Shown: positions 9,511-18,382, counted from the stretch's first letter. The stretch is DNA of 58,502 bases from Streptacidiphilus neutrinimicus (GCF_000787815.1 NZ_BBPO01000017.1:52747-111248); one strand, 5' to 3'. Notes: generated by a model from the sequence alone, not told the origin. Numbers and translations: made by a program.

Positions 9511-11052
9511 TCAGTACGCGAAGGCGAAGGGCTTGTCGGCGTCCTCGGACCCCGCCGGGGGACCGCCGAGCGTCGGGTCCTTCGTCGGCGGCTGCTCGTC
9601 GGTGGGTCCGGCCTTGGCGTACTTGACCATCAGCTTGACCTCGACGACCGCGAGGATCCCGTAGAGCAGGGTGAGGACGATGAGCGAGGTCCACTGCTCA
9701 CCGATGGAGACGCCGGGGGAGACCGCGTCCGCGGTGGTCATCAACCCGTAGACGACCCACGGCTGGCGGCCCATCTCGGTGAAGATCCAGCCCCAGGAGC
9801 AGGCGATCAGCGGGAAGGCCAGGGTCCAGATCGCGCCGCGCCAGGCCCACTTGGTCAGCGTGGGGCCGAGTTCGCGGGTCCTGGTGAGCATGAAGAGCGG
9901 CACCTCGTCGCCGGCCCGCCGGAACTCGGGGGCGAGCCAGAAGCGTCGGCGGGTCAACCAGAGGCCGACGGCGGCGATCACAAAGGATGTCATGCCGAAG
10001 CCGATCATCCAGCGGAAGGCCCAGAAGGTGGTGGGGATGTTCGGCTCGTAGTTCGGGGCCTTGTCGCCGAACTTGGCCTTCTCCGCGGCGTTGGTGTTGT
10101 TGATGCCGGGCACCGGGGAGGTGAGGTCGCCCTTGGCCAGGAAGGAGAGCAGACCGGGGACGGTGATCTCGACGGTGTTGTGGCCCTTGGCGACGTCGCC
10201 GTAGGCGAAGACCGAGAAGGGCGCGGGGGACTCGGTGTCCCACAGGGCCTCGGCGGCGGCCATCTTCATCGGCTGCTGCTCGAACATGACCTTGCCGAGC
10301 GCGTCGCCGCTGATCGCGGTGCCGAGGCCGGCCAGCAGGCAGACCACCAGACCGAGCCGCAGCGAGGTCTTCATGGAGGCGACCTTGACCGGCTCGCGGT
10401 CCTCGGCGGCGAGGCGGGACGCCCTGCGCAGCTGGTAGGCCGCGATGCCGATCATGAACGCGCCGCCGACCAGGAATGCCGCGGTGATGGTGTGGAAGAC
10501 GACGACCAGGGTGGTGTTCTGGAACAGCACCTTGGGGAAGTCGGTCAGTTGGGCGCGCCCGTTCTTGAGCTCGTAGCCGACCGGGTGCTGCATCCAGGAG
10601 TTGGCCGCCAGGATGAAGTAGGCGGACAGGACGGTGCCGATGGAGACCATCCATATGGACAGCAGGTGCAGCTTCTTGGGCAGCCGGTCCCAACCGAAGA
10701 TCCAGAGCCCGATGAAGGTGGACTCGAAGAAGAAGGCGATCAGCGCCTCGAAGGCGAGCGGGGCGCCGAAGATGTCACCGACGAAGCGGGAGTAGTTCGA
10801 CCAGCTCATGCCGAACTGGAACTCCTGCACGATGCCGGTGACCACGCCCATCGCGATGTTGATCAGGAAGAGCTTGCCCCAGAACTTCGTGGCCTTGAAG
10901 TACTTCTCCCGGCCCGTGCGCACCCAGGCCGTCTGCAGGCCGGCGACGAGCGCGGACAGGGAGATCGTCAGGGGCACGAAGAGGAAGTGGTAGACGGTGG
11001 TGATGCCGAACTGCCATCGCGCCATCGTCTCGTGAGCGAGCGCGAGCTCCAC
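9511..11052 (-). CDS. cydA: Cytochrome bd oxidase subunit I
   Basis: The 513-residue product is the haem-bearing subunit of cytochrome bd oxidase. HETMARWQFG near the N-terminus contains the conserved His that ligates haem b595. FFFESTFIGLWIFGWDRLP holds the conserved acidic proton-path residue, and NSWMQHPVGYEL and the GRQPWVVYGLMTT helix are typical family blocks. I chose the GTG at 11052 because a full AGGAGG lies six bases upstream; it overlaps an in-frame ATG at 11067 that has no comparable site. The gene heads the cydA-cydB-cydCD operon. A Rex-like operator and a short hairpin lie in the leader, consistent with control by NADH/NAD ratio. Confidence 0.97.
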   Translation of the reverse strand: MELALAHETMARWQFGITTVYHFLFVPLTISLSALVAGLQTAWVRTGREKYFKATKFWGKLFLINIAMGVVTGIVQEFQFGMSWSNYSRFVGDIFGAPLAFEALIAFFFESTFIGLWIFGWDRLPKKLHLLSIWMVSIGTVLSAYFILAANSWMQHPVGYELKNGRAQLTDFPKVLFQNTTLVVVFHTITAAFLVGGAFMIGIAAYQLRRASRLAAEDREPVKVASMKTSLRLGLVVCLLAGLGTAISGDALGKVMFEQQPMKMAAAEALWDTESPAPFSVFAYGDVAKGHNTVEITVPGLLSFLAKGDLTSPVPGINNTNAAEKAKFGDKAPNYEPNIPTTFWAFRWMIGFGMTSFVIAAVGLWLTRRRFWLAPEFRRAGDEVPLFMLTRTRELGPTLTKWAWRGAIWTLAFPLIACSWGWIFTEMGRQPWVVYGLMTTADAVSPGVSIGEQWTSLIVLTLLYGILAVVEVKLMVKYAKAGPTDEQPPTKDPTLGGPPAGSEDADKPFAFAY

Positions 11053-11099
11053 GGGTTCCCTCCTCATAGGGCGGCCATTCGGTCCATAAACGCACCATT

Positions 11100-11119
11100 T
11101 GTCCCACTTGTGTGGGACA
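11100..11119 (-). promoter_or_regulatory. Short perfect hairpin in the cydA upstream region
   Basis: GTCCCAC and GTGGGAC, extended by one T-A pair, form a perfect 8-bp stem around the four-base loop TTGT. It lies 48 bp before the cydA start, between that start and the Rex-like site. It could be a leader RNA hairpin or a second operator; no other evidence decides. Confidence 0.5.
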
Positions 11120-11147
11120 TGCGAGTTGAACACGAAATGATCGTGCG

Positions 11148-11173
11148 CTTGTGAACGTGAACACGATCACAAG
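11148..11173. promoter_or_regulatory. Rex-type operator upstream of cydA
   Basis: The site has outer arms CTTGTGA and TCACAAG. Within it, 11156-11171 reads CGTGAAC-ACG-ATCACA, matching the Streptomyces Rex operator consensus TGTGAAC-N3-TTCACA with two mismatches. Rex is the NADH-sensing repressor known to control cydABCD in streptomycetes, so this is the expected place. The site lies about 100 bp upstream of the cydA start. In the rest of the 354-bp gap up to the kinase gene (11174-11406) I see no gene. Confidence 0.75.
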
Positions 11174-11406
11174 CTAATTATCACCATGTCGGTCCAGAGA
11201 GACTGACAGGGGGGTGGGGTGGGTCGACAGCGCCCATCAGGCACACTCTGACCAGGGCAGATCGACACTTCGTCGATTGCCCCGGGGCCCGTCTCAGACG
11301 GGTGTCAGGTGGTGGGCGTGGCGCGCGTCACGTCGGCCGCCCGAGTGATCACGACCACACCTGGGCGGGTACGCACGAATCGTGCGGGGATCGTCCGGCG
11401 CCGGGG

Positions 11407-12951
11407 TCAGGCGCTCGTCAGGGCCGCGGCCGGGAGGAAGATCCGGAAGACGGCGCCGGCGCCCGGCGCGGTCTCCAGCTCGACCCGGCCGCCGTGGGCC
11501 TGGGTCAGCGCGGAGACGATGGCGAGGCCCAGCCCCGCTCCCCCGCCGTCGCGCCGGCTGCGCGAGGCGTCGACGCGGTAGAAGCGCTCGAACACCCGGG
11601 CCGCCTGCTCGGGGCTCAACCCGGGGCCCTCGTCGGCGACCTCGATCACGCCCTCGCCGTTCACGGTGCCGACGCCGATCCGCACCGAGGTGCCGACCGG
11701 GGTGTGCTTGACCGCGTTGCCGACCAGGTTGGTCACCACCTGCCGCAGCCGCGCCTCGTCACCCAGGACGAGGGCCGCGCCCGGCGTCGCCGCCCCGGCG
11801 GCGCCGGACAGGCTGACCGCCCGGGTGGGGTCGAGCGCGGTGGTGTCGTGCAGCGCGTCCGCGGCGAGCGTGCGCAGGTCCATCGGCGCGAGCTGCAACG
11901 GCCGCTGCTCGTCGAGCCGGGCCAGCGTCAGCAGGTCCTCGACCAGCCCGCTCATCCGCACCGCTTCGCTCTCGATGCGGCTCATCGTGCGCTTGACGTC
12001 GGCCTCGTCCGGCAGCGCGCCCATCCGGTACAGCTCGGCGAAGCCGCGGATGCCGGACAGGGGCGTGCGCAGTTCGTGACTGGCGTCGGCGACGAAGGCG
12101 CGCATGCGCTCCTCGGAGCGGGTGCGCGCGGCGAAGCCCGCCTCGATCTGCTCCAGCATGGAGTTGAGCGAGCGCGCGAGGCTGCCCACCTCCGTCCGCG
12201 GGTCCGCCTCGGCGTCCGGCACGCGGTGCGTGGGCGGCTGCCCGGCCGCGGTCTGCTCGGCGATCTGGTGCGCGGCCTGCTCGATCCGCCGCAGCGGACC
12301 GAGCCCGGCCCGCACCGCGAAGAACCCGGCGACGGCGAGCACCAGCAGCACTCCACCGCCGATCGCGAGGAACCCGTTGTTGAGCTTGGCCAGCATCGCG
12401 TCGGTGTCGTCGAGCGACGCCGCGACGACCACCCCCGCGCCCGGCTGGTCCGCGATCGGACGGATCAGCACCCGCCAGCTGCCGCCGCCGTGGTCGGCCG
12501 GCACCGTGAAGGCGCGGTCCATCCGCGCCGCGAGCTGGGCGGCGTCGAGCGTCGGGAGCGAGGGCAGCGGGTCACCCTGCTCGACCGGCTGGGTGAGCAG
12601 CGAGCTGTAGTGCCCGTTCGCGTCGATCTGGGTGACCACGTACTGGCTTGGCAGCCAGGCGCGGCGGACTCCGCCGGCCGGCGGCAACGGGCGCTTGGGG
12701 CTCGCGACGCGGTGCACCGCGGTGTCGCCGAAGCGCTGCAGCTGACTGTCCACACGCTGCACGAGCTCGTTGCGGACGCTGCCGAGGACGAGCGTGTCGC
12801 TCACCACGAGGCCGAGGGCCACCAGGGCGATCGCGAGAGCGAGCAGGCGCACGCGCAGGGAGATCCGCCCCCGCACCTTGGGAGGTCGGGGAAGGCCCCT
12901 GGGCGTGCGCCCACGGCGCACCTGGTCACGCAGCCGGTCGGCGAAGGACAT
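11407..12951 (-). CDS. Membrane sensor histidine kinase of an exporter operon
   Basis: The 514-residue kinase has a first membrane helix (about 34-56), a roughly 130-residue extracytoplasmic sensor, a second helix near 190-212 (GFLAIGGGVLLVLAVAGFFA) and a HAMP domain. The H-box is FVADASHELRTPLSG, the N-box QVVTNLVGNAVKHTP, and the G-boxes are DEGPGLSP and GAGLGLAIVSAL. It is the partner of the response regulator whose gene overlaps it by 26 bp. Together they end an operon that begins with an ABC exporter of MacAB type, so the signal is probably the exporter's substrate or an envelope state. The sensor region does not match a domain I can name. Confidence 0.95.
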   Translation of the reverse strand: MSFADRLRDQVRRGRTPRGLPRPPKVRGRISLRVRLLALAIALVALGLVVSDTLVLGSVRNELVQRVDSQLQRFGDTAVHRVASPKRPLPPAGGVRRAWLPSQYVVTQIDANGHYSSLLTQPVEQGDPLPSLPTLDAAQLAARMDRAFTVPADHGGGSWRVLIRPIADQPGAGVVVAASLDDTDAMLAKLNNGFLAIGGGVLLVLAVAGFFAVRAGLGPLRRIEQAAHQIAEQTAAGQPPTHRVPDAEADPRTEVGSLARSLNSMLEQIEAGFAARTRSEERMRAFVADASHELRTPLSGIRGFAELYRMGALPDEADVKRTMSRIESEAVRMSGLVEDLLTLARLDEQRPLQLAPMDLRTLAADALHDTTALDPTRAVSLSGAAGAATPGAALVLGDEARLRQVVTNLVGNAVKHTPVGTSVRIGVGTVNGEGVIEVADEGPGLSPEQAARVFERFYRVDASRSRRDGGGAGLGLAIVSALTQAHGGRVELETAPGAGAVFRIFLPAAALTSA

Positions 12952-13633
12952 AACCGACCCCGCGCACCGTGTGGATCAGCTTCGGCGCCCCCTCGGCCCC
13001 CGAGTCCATCTTGCGGCGCAGGTAGGAGATGTAGGACTCGACGATGCTGAGGTCTCCACCGAAGTCGTAGGCCCAGACGTGGTCGAGGATCTGCATCTTG
13101 GAGACGACCCGGCCGGTGTTGGTCATCAGGTACTCGAGCAACTTGAACTCGGTCGGCGAGAGCGAGACCGGCCGCCCGGACCGGTGCACCTGGTGGCCGA
13201 CGAGGTCCAGCTCCAGGTCGGCGACGACCAGTCGGCCGTCGTCGGCGGGACCGCCGGTGCGGCGGAGGATCGCCCGGATCCGGGCGATCAGCTCCTCCAG
13301 GCTGAACGGCTTGGTCACGTAGTCGTCGCCGCCCGCGGTCAGGCCGCTGATCTTGTCCTCGACGCCGTCCTTCGCGGTGAGGAAGATCACCGGGATCTTG
13401 CCCCGGTCGCTGTCGTCCCGCAGCCGCTTCACCAGGGTGAAGCCGTCGGCGTCGGGCAGCATCACGTCCAGCACCACGAGGTCGGGGCGGGACCGCTGCA
13501 CGGCGGCGACGGCTTCGGCCCCGGTCGCCGCGGAGGCGACCCGGAAACCGGCGAAGCGGAGCGAGGCGGAGAGCAGCTCGCGGATGTTCGGCTCGTCGTC
13601 CACGACGAGCAGGCTGGCCTCGGCGGTGTCCAT
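12926..13633 (-). CDS. OmpR-family response regulator
   Basis: The 235-residue regulator has a receiver domain (acidic pair VVDDEP near the start, phospho-acceptor in LVVLDVMLPDADG, conserved Lys in YVTKPFS) and a C-terminal winged helix (LSPTEFKLLEYLMTN; YISYLRRKMD; TVRGVGYVLR). I chose the ATG at 13633 because the 30 residues upstream are Pro/Ala-rich and precede the normal start of the fold. It overlaps the kinase start, implying translational coupling. It is 109 bp downstream of the DUF5666-like gene and probably autoregulates the exporter operon. Confidence 0.95.
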   Translation of the reverse strand: MDTAEASLLVVDDEPNIRELLSASLRFAGFRVASAATGAEAVAAVQRSRPDLVVLDVMLPDADGFTLVKRLRDDSDRGKIPVIFLTAKDGVEDKISGLTAGGDDYVTKPFSLEELIARIRAILRRTGGPADDGRLVVADLELDLVGHQVHRSGRPVSLSPTEFKLLEYLMTNTGRVVSKMQILDHVWAYDFGGDLSIVESYISYLRRKMDSGAEGAPKLIHTVRGVGYVLRRPAA

Positions 13634-13742
13634 GGGCGCCCCCGGTGGTTGCTGGTCTGGCTGGGCCGGTCGTGCCGGAGATGCCGGCAGCGGCAGGCTA
13701 ACGGCCGTTGATGAGGAGTGCATGAGTGAACGCTGTGCGAGT

Positions 13743-14330
13743 TCAGCCGCCCACCTGCGTCACGGTGGTCGCCGCCACGTCGCCGCTGGAGTCCGCGGCG
13801 CCCCGCACGGTGACCGTCGCACCGGGCTTGAGCTGGCTGACCTTGCCGGACTGGGCGATGCTCACCTTGGTCGAACCGCCGGTGGTGACCTTGACGATGT
13901 TGCCGGAGGTGTCGGTGACGTAGATGGTCGAGCCGTCGACGAGCTTCACGGTGCCGATGGTCGTGCCGCCACCGGCGGAACTGCCGCCGAAGCCGCCTCC
14001 CCCGAAACCGCCGCCACCGAAACCGCCGCCACCGCCCGTGCCGGTGCGGCCGGACGCGCTGAAGTTGCGGCCCGAGGCGCCGAACGAGGAGGTCGGCGTC
14101 TGGTTCTTCTCGACCAGCACCCCGCCGACGAAGCCGGCGCCCGCGACCAGGCCGCCGCAGAGCAGCAGCGTCAGCCAGGGCAGCTTCCGGCGCGGCGGGG
14201 CGGCCAGCTCCGCGGTGATGTCCAGCGCGTCCGGCGGCTCCGCGAGAATGTCCTCCGGTGATTCCACCGGCTCGGACTGAGCCAGTTCGAGGTCCACGGT
14301 TTCCTCCTGGGTCGGGAAAAGATCACTCAT
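13743..14330 (-). CDS. Membrane-anchored protein with Gly-rich linker and DUF5666-like domain
   Basis: The 195-residue protein has an acidic cytoplasmic N-terminus (1-48), one membrane helix (LPWLTLLLCGGLVAGAGFVG, about 50-69), then a Gly/Phe tract (FGGGGFGGGGFGG). Its C-terminal beta-rich domain of about 75 residues (GTVKLVDGSTIYVTDTSGN; LKPGATVTVRGA) resembles the OB-like DUF5666 fold, so the C-terminus should lie outside the membrane. It overlaps the permease gene's end by 8 bp and shares the operon with the exporter and the two-component system. A role as an accessory or sensing partner of the exporter is inferred from position only. Confidence 0.8.
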   Translation of the reverse strand: MSDLFPTQEETVDLELAQSEPVESPEDILAEPPDALDITAELAAPPRRKLPWLTLLLCGGLVAGAGFVGGVLVEKNQTPTSSFGASGRNFSASGRTGTGGGGGFGGGGFGGGGFGGSSAGGGTTIGTVKLVDGSTIYVTDTSGNIVKVTTGGSTKVSIAQSGKVSQLKPGATVTVRGAADSSGDVAATTVTQVGG

Positions 14331-15537
14331 GACGCAGCGCCTCGATCGGACGCAGGCCGGCCGCCCGGCTGGCCGGGTAGCTGCCGAAGAAGAGGCCGAT
14401 CGCCACCGCGATCCCGAACGAACCCCACACGGAGGCCGGGATCACCACCGGCTTGATGCCGACGATGGTGAAGTGCGCGCCGACCAGCGCCGCCAGCACG
14501 CCGAGCCCCGCGCCGACCAGTGAGAGCAGCGTCGACTCGGCCAGGAACTGGCTGAGGATGGCGCCCCTGGGCGCGCCGATCGCCTTGCGGATACCGATCT
14601 CCCGGGTCCGCTCGGTGACCGTGACCAGCATGATGTTGGTGATGCCGATCCCGCCGACCAGCAGCGAGATCGCCGCGACCGCGCCGAGCAGCACGGTGAA
14701 GGTCTGCGTGGTGGAGCTGCGGGTGGACAGCAGCGTGGTCTGGCTGCTGACGCGGAAGTCGACCGCCGAGGGGTCCTTGATGCCGTGCGTGCCCATCAGG
14801 ACCGTGGTGATCTCGTTCTGCGCCTGGGCGGTGGTGTCGGCGGAGTTCGCCTCGACCAGGACCTGGCTGAGCGAGCCGAAGCCGGTGTAGGCGTTCTGGA
14901 CCGTCGGCAGCGGCGCGATGATCACGTCGTCCGGGTCCTGGAAGCCGGTGCCGCTGCCCTTGGTGGCCAGCTCGCCGACGACCGTGAGCGGGGTGCCGCC
15001 CAGGACGATCTTCTTGCCGATCGGCGAGTCCGTGCCGAACAGGTCGGTCGCCGTGGTCGAGCCGATCACCGCGACCTTGCGCGAGGCCAGCACGTCGTCG
15101 TTGCTGAAGTAGTCGCCCTTGACGACCTTGCTGTTGGAGGCCTCGAAGTAGGCCGGGTAGGTGCCGATGACGGAGGTGACCGTGTGCGAGGTGCCCTGGT
15201 ACAGGGCGGTCTGCGAGGTCTGCACCTCGGGCGCGACGCCCTTGATGTCCGGCGCCTTGCTCGGGTCGGCGAGCGCCTGGGCGTCGGCGAGGGTGAGCGG
15301 CTTGGTGCTGGTCGCCGTCGACTGCGCGCCGAAGCCGGCCCCGGAGCTGACGGTCAGCGCGTTGGTGCCCAGCGCGTCGATGGAGTCCTTGACCGCCTGC
15401 GAGGAGCCGTTGCCGACCGCGAGCAGCAGGATGACGGCGGCGACGCCGATCAGGATGCCGAGCATGGTCAGCCCGGACCGGACCTTGTTGGCGGCCAGCC
15501 CCAGCACCGCGAAGCGCAGCGTCTCGAGCGGGTTCAT
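14323..15537 (-). CDS. MacB/FtsX-type ABC transporter permease
   Basis: The 404-residue protein has an N-terminal helix (VRSGLTMLGILIGVAAVILL), a large extracytoplasmic MacB periplasmic-core domain (about 50-265) and three C-terminal helices of the FtsX domain (LLGAVAAISLLVGGIGITNI; REIGIRKAIGAPRGAIL; FGSYPASRAAGLRPIEALR). MacB-type permeases work as mechanotransmission machines moving peptides, siderophores or antibiotics from the outer membrane leaflet or periplasm rather than across the inner membrane. Its ATG overlaps the stop of the ATPase gene by 4 bp, so the two are coupled. The substrate is unknown. Confidence 0.95.
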   Translation of the reverse strand: MNPLETLRFAVLGLAANKVRSGLTMLGILIGVAAVILLLAVGNGSSQAVKDSIDALGTNALTVSSGAGFGAQSTATSTKPLTLADAQALADPSKAPDIKGVAPEVQTSQTALYQGTSHTVTSVIGTYPAYFEASNSKVVKGDYFSNDDVLASRKVAVIGSTTATDLFGTDSPIGKKIVLGGTPLTVVGELATKGSGTGFQDPDDVIIAPLPTVQNAYTGFGSLSQVLVEANSADTTAQAQNEITTVLMGTHGIKDPSAVDFRVSSQTTLLSTRSSTTQTFTVLLGAVAAISLLVGGIGITNIMLVTVTERTREIGIRKAIGAPRGAILSQFLAESTLLSLVGAGLGVLAALVGAHFTIVGIKPVVIPASVWGSFGIAVAIGLFFGSYPASRAAGLRPIEALRHE

Positions 15538-16283
15538 CGCACGCCTCCCTGGGTGAGCGTGCCGGCCAGCGCGGGCGGCGGGCCCTCGACGGGCGCCTGC
15601 CGCACGTCGCTGATGATCAGGCCGTCGACAAGACGGATCACGCGCTTGGCGTGGTGCGCGACCTCGTCCTCGTGCGTGATCAGCACGACCGTGCGGCCGG
15701 ACGCGTTGAGCCGGTCCACGATGCCGAGGACCTCCTTGGTGCTGTGGCTGTCCAGGTTGCCGGTCGGCTCGTCCGCCAGCAGCATCGCCGGTGAGGTCAC
15801 CAGCGCGCGGGCGACCGCGACACGCTGCTGCTGGCCGCCGGAGAGCTCGTTGGGTTTGTGCTCGGCCCGCTCGGCCAGCCCGACCATGGTCAGCGCGGCC
15901 ATCGCGCGGCGTCGCCGCTCGGCCGCCTTGACGCCCGCGTAGGCGAGCGGCAGCTCGACCTGGGCGAGCGCGCTGGTGCGCGGAACCAGGTTGAAGGACT
16001 GGAAGATGAAGCCGATCTTGCGGTTGCGGACCAGCGACAGCTGCCGCTCGTCCAGCCCGCCGACGTCGATGCCGTCGAGCAGGTAGCGGCCGGTGGTCGG
16101 CACGTCCAGGCAGCCGAGGATGTTCATCAGCGTCGACTTGCCGGAGCCGGAACTTCCCATGATGGCCACGTAGTCGCCCTGGTGGACCGTCAGGTCGACG
16201 CCGGCCAGTGCGTGGACGACCGCGTCGCCCATGCCGTAGGTCTTGACGAGCCGGCGCGCCGCGATGACGGGCGTCGGGTTCAT
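15534..16283 (-). CDS. MacB/LolD-type ABC transporter ATP-binding protein
   Basis: The 249-residue ATPase has Walker A GSSGSGKSTLMN (about 43-54), Q-loop FQSFNL, the signature LSGGQQQRVAVARAL, Walker B MLLADEPTGNLDS and the switch His in VVLITHE. This sequence type drives MacB-like permeases. It starts at an ATG overlapping the adaptor gene's stop by 4 bp and ends overlapping the permease start by 4 bp. The last 25 residues are a Pro/Gly-rich tail. Confidence 0.96.
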   Translation of the reverse strand: MNPTPVIAARRLVKTYGMGDAVVHALAGVDLTVHQGDYVAIMGSSGSGKSTLMNILGCLDVPTTGRYLLDGIDVGGLDERQLSLVRNRKIGFIFQSFNLVPRTSALAQVELPLAYAGVKAAERRRRAMAALTMVGLAERAEHKPNELSGGQQQRVAVARALVTSPAMLLADEPTGNLDSHSTKEVLGIVDRLNASGRTVVLITHEDEVAHHAKRVIRLVDGLIISDVRQAPVEGPPPALAGTLTQGGVR

Positions 16284-17629
16284 CCCCTGCCTCCGCCGCC
16301 ACCGCCATTGCCGCCACCGCCGCCGCGGGTGCCGCGACCGCCGCCGAAGCCGCCGCCACCACCGCCGAAGCCGCCGGGGAAGCCGGTGCTCGGGAAGCCG
16401 TTGGAGCCGGACGTCGACACGACGGTGATCTGGACCTTCTGGCCGTCGGTCACGCCGGAGACGATCTGGTCGTCGGTGTCGCCCTGCACGCCGAGGGTGA
16501 CCGGGGTGCGCTTGGTCGTGCCGTCCGACTGGACCACGTTGACGCTGGCGTTGGCGCCGGTGCCGTTGATCGCCGAGGTCGGCAGGTAGAGCGCGCCGGA
16601 GGCCTCGCCGGTCACCACCTGCACGCTGGCGCTGAGGCCGGTGCGCAGGTTCGAGGTGTCGCCGGAGATCGCCAGGAGCGTGGCGTACTGGACGGCCCCG
16701 CTGGAGGAGCTGCCGCCGCCGCTGCCGGAGCTGCTCACGGGGAGCGAGCTGATCGAGACGACCTTGGCGTTGAGCACCTGCGAGGTGTCGGCGTTCAGCG
16801 TCACCGTGGCCGCCTGACCCGCCTTGAGCTTCAGCGCGTCGCTCTCGGAGAAGTCCGCGCTGACCTCCATCCCGGACGGGTTGGTGATCACGACGAAGCC
16901 GGACAGGGTGCTGGAGGAGCTCGACGAGGAGCCGCCCGAGCCGGAGCCGGAGCCGCTGCTGCCAGAGCCACCGCTGCCGGAGACGGAGTCGCCGACCTTG
17001 CCCGCGACGGAGGCGACCGTGCCCGAGACCGGGGCCTTCAGCACCGTCCCGTCGACGGCGCGCTGGGCGGCGGCGACGGAGTTCTCCGCGGAGGTGACCT
17101 GCTGCTCGGCGTTGGCGAGCTGGGACTGGTTGACGGTCGGCGTCGGAGCGGGCGTCGGCGTCGTGGCGGTGGAGCCGCGTCCGCCGGAGCCGGATCCCGA
17201 GCCGCCGCTGCCGGAGCCGGAGCTCGTGGCCGGGGTCTGGCCGGCCTCAACCTGGGTGAGGTTGGCCTGCGCGGCGTTGAGCTGGGCCTGCGCGTTGCTG
17301 AGGGTCTCGTCGGCCGAGGTCGCGTCGACCTTGGCGAGGACCTGGCCGGCCGAGACCTTCTGTCCGGCCGTGACGTCGACTTCGGTGAGCGTGCCGCCGG
17401 TGGTGAAGTTCACCCCGGCGTCCGACGGGGAGGTCAGTGTGCCCGACCCGGAGACCGTCGCGAGGACCGTGCCGCGCTGGACGGTCGCGGTACGCGTGGT
17501 GGCGGTGGAGCTGGTGCTGCTGGAGCCCTGCGCCACGGTCGCCCACGCGACGCCGCCGACAGCCAGCAGCGCCGTGGCGAGCACGGAGTTCAACAGGACG
17601 GCCTTGCGCCGTCGTGGGAGCACCTTCAT
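16280..17629 (-). CDS. Periplasmic adaptor (HlyD/MacA-like) of the ABC exporter
   Basis: The 449-residue protein has an N-terminal membrane anchor (VLLNSVLATALLAVGGVAWA), then a barrel-sandwich/lipoyl half (TVQRGTVLATVSGSGTL; VDVTAGQKVSAGQVLAKVD). A coiled-coil hairpin follows, interrupted by a Ser/Gly-rich insert (about 165-190). The second lipoyl half is LKAPVSGTVASVAGKVGDSV, then beta-barrel and membrane-proximal domains. The C-terminal 45 residues are almost pure Gly with Phe and Arg. MacA-like adaptors in Gram-positive bacteria link the permease to the cell wall side. I start at the ATG at 17629; upstream reading has no coding character. It is the first gene of the six-gene operon. Confidence 0.92.
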   Translation of the reverse strand: MKVLPRRRKAVLLNSVLATALLAVGGVAWATVAQGSSSTSSTATTRTATVQRGTVLATVSGSGTLTSPSDAGVNFTTGGTLTEVDVTAGQKVSAGQVLAKVDATSADETLSNAQAQLNAAQANLTQVEAGQTPATSSGSGSGGSGSGSGGRGSTATTPTPAPTPTVNQSQLANAEQQVTSAENSVAAAQRAVDGTVLKAPVSGTVASVAGKVGDSVSGSGGSGSSGSGSGSGGSSSSSSSTLSGFVVITNPSGMEVSADFSESDALKLKAGQAATVTLNADTSQVLNAKVVSISSLPVSSSGSGGGSSSSGAVQYATLLAISGDTSNLRTGLSASVQVVTGEASGALYLPTSAINGTGANASVNVVQSDGTTKRTPVTLGVQGDTDDQIVSGVTDGQKVQITVVSTSGSNGFPSTGFPGGFGGGGGGFGGGRGTRGGGGGNGGGGGGRG

Positions 17630-17821
17630 GGCGGACACCTTGACGGGGCGGGCCCAGCGGGCTCTGGGAGGAAACTGGGAGTTCCCCGTGTGCCGATAGC
17701 TGGCAGAGCGCTGTATTTCGGACTTAAGCCCCTTCGGGCACCTTCCCGGAGGCACCCGCTCCCAGGGGATTCGAAGCATGCGCCCAGCAGGTCACCATGG
17801 CTGTGCGGTTCCTTCGAGTCC

Positions 17822-18382
17822 ATGACGAATCACCGCACTCGCGTTCGGGCCGCAGCGGCAGCCGGGCTGCTCGGGCTCAGCACCCTGCTGTTGTCCGCCT
17901 GCGGCTCCAGCTCCTCGGGGGCGACGGCCGCAGGTTCCACCCCCGCCGCATCCGCGTCCACGCGCGGCGCGGCGATGCAGGCCTACCGCAGCTGCCTCAG
18001 CCAGCACGGCGTGACCATGCCGACGGGCCGCCCGAGCGGCCGCCCGAGCGGTGGCTACGGCGGCGGGGGCGGCTTCGGAGGCTTCGGCGGCGGCGCGTTC
18101 GGCGGCTCCTCGCCCAACCCGACCATGCAGGCCGCGATGCAAGCCTGCGCCTCGCTGCGCCCCAAGGGCGGCTTCGGCGGCGGTCGCGGCGGCTTCAACT
18201 CCTCCGCGATGGCCGCGTTCACCAGCTGCCTCAAGGACCACGGCGTCACCCTCCCGACGAAGGGCGGCTTCCGCGCGCTCAACACCGCGGACCCGAAGAC
18301 GGCTGCGGCGTACAACACCTGCAAGCCTCTCCTGCCCACCCGTTCCCCGGGCGCCTCCCCCTCCGCCTCGGCCACCGCGTAA
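17822..18382 (+). CDS. Gly-rich lipoprotein with duplicated SCLxxHGV motif
   Basis: The 186-residue protein has a lipoprotein signal (MTNHRTRVRAAAAAGLLG, lipobox LLSAC near 25-29). The mature part contains two related segments, AYRSCLSQHGVTMPTG and AFTSCLKDHGVTLPTK, separated by a GYGGGGGFGGFGGGAFGG tract and by QACASLRPKGGFGGG. The motif resembles the C-M-R-x-H-G-V signature seen in many actinobacterial exported proteins of unknown function, often near HlyD/MacB genes. It is divergent from the adaptor gene across 192 bp, so it probably belongs to the same system. Function unknown; four Cys in the mature part after the lipid-anchored one could form disulfides or bind metal. Confidence 0.8.
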   Translation: MTNHRTRVRAAAAAGLLGLSTLLLSACGSSSSGATAAGSTPAASASTRGAAMQAYRSCLSQHGVTMPTGRPSGRPSGGYGGGGGFGGFGGGAFGGSSPNPTMQAAMQACASLRPKGGFGGGRGGFNSSAMAAFTSCLKDHGVTLPTKGGFRALNTADPKTAAAYNTCKPLLPTRSPGASPSASATA

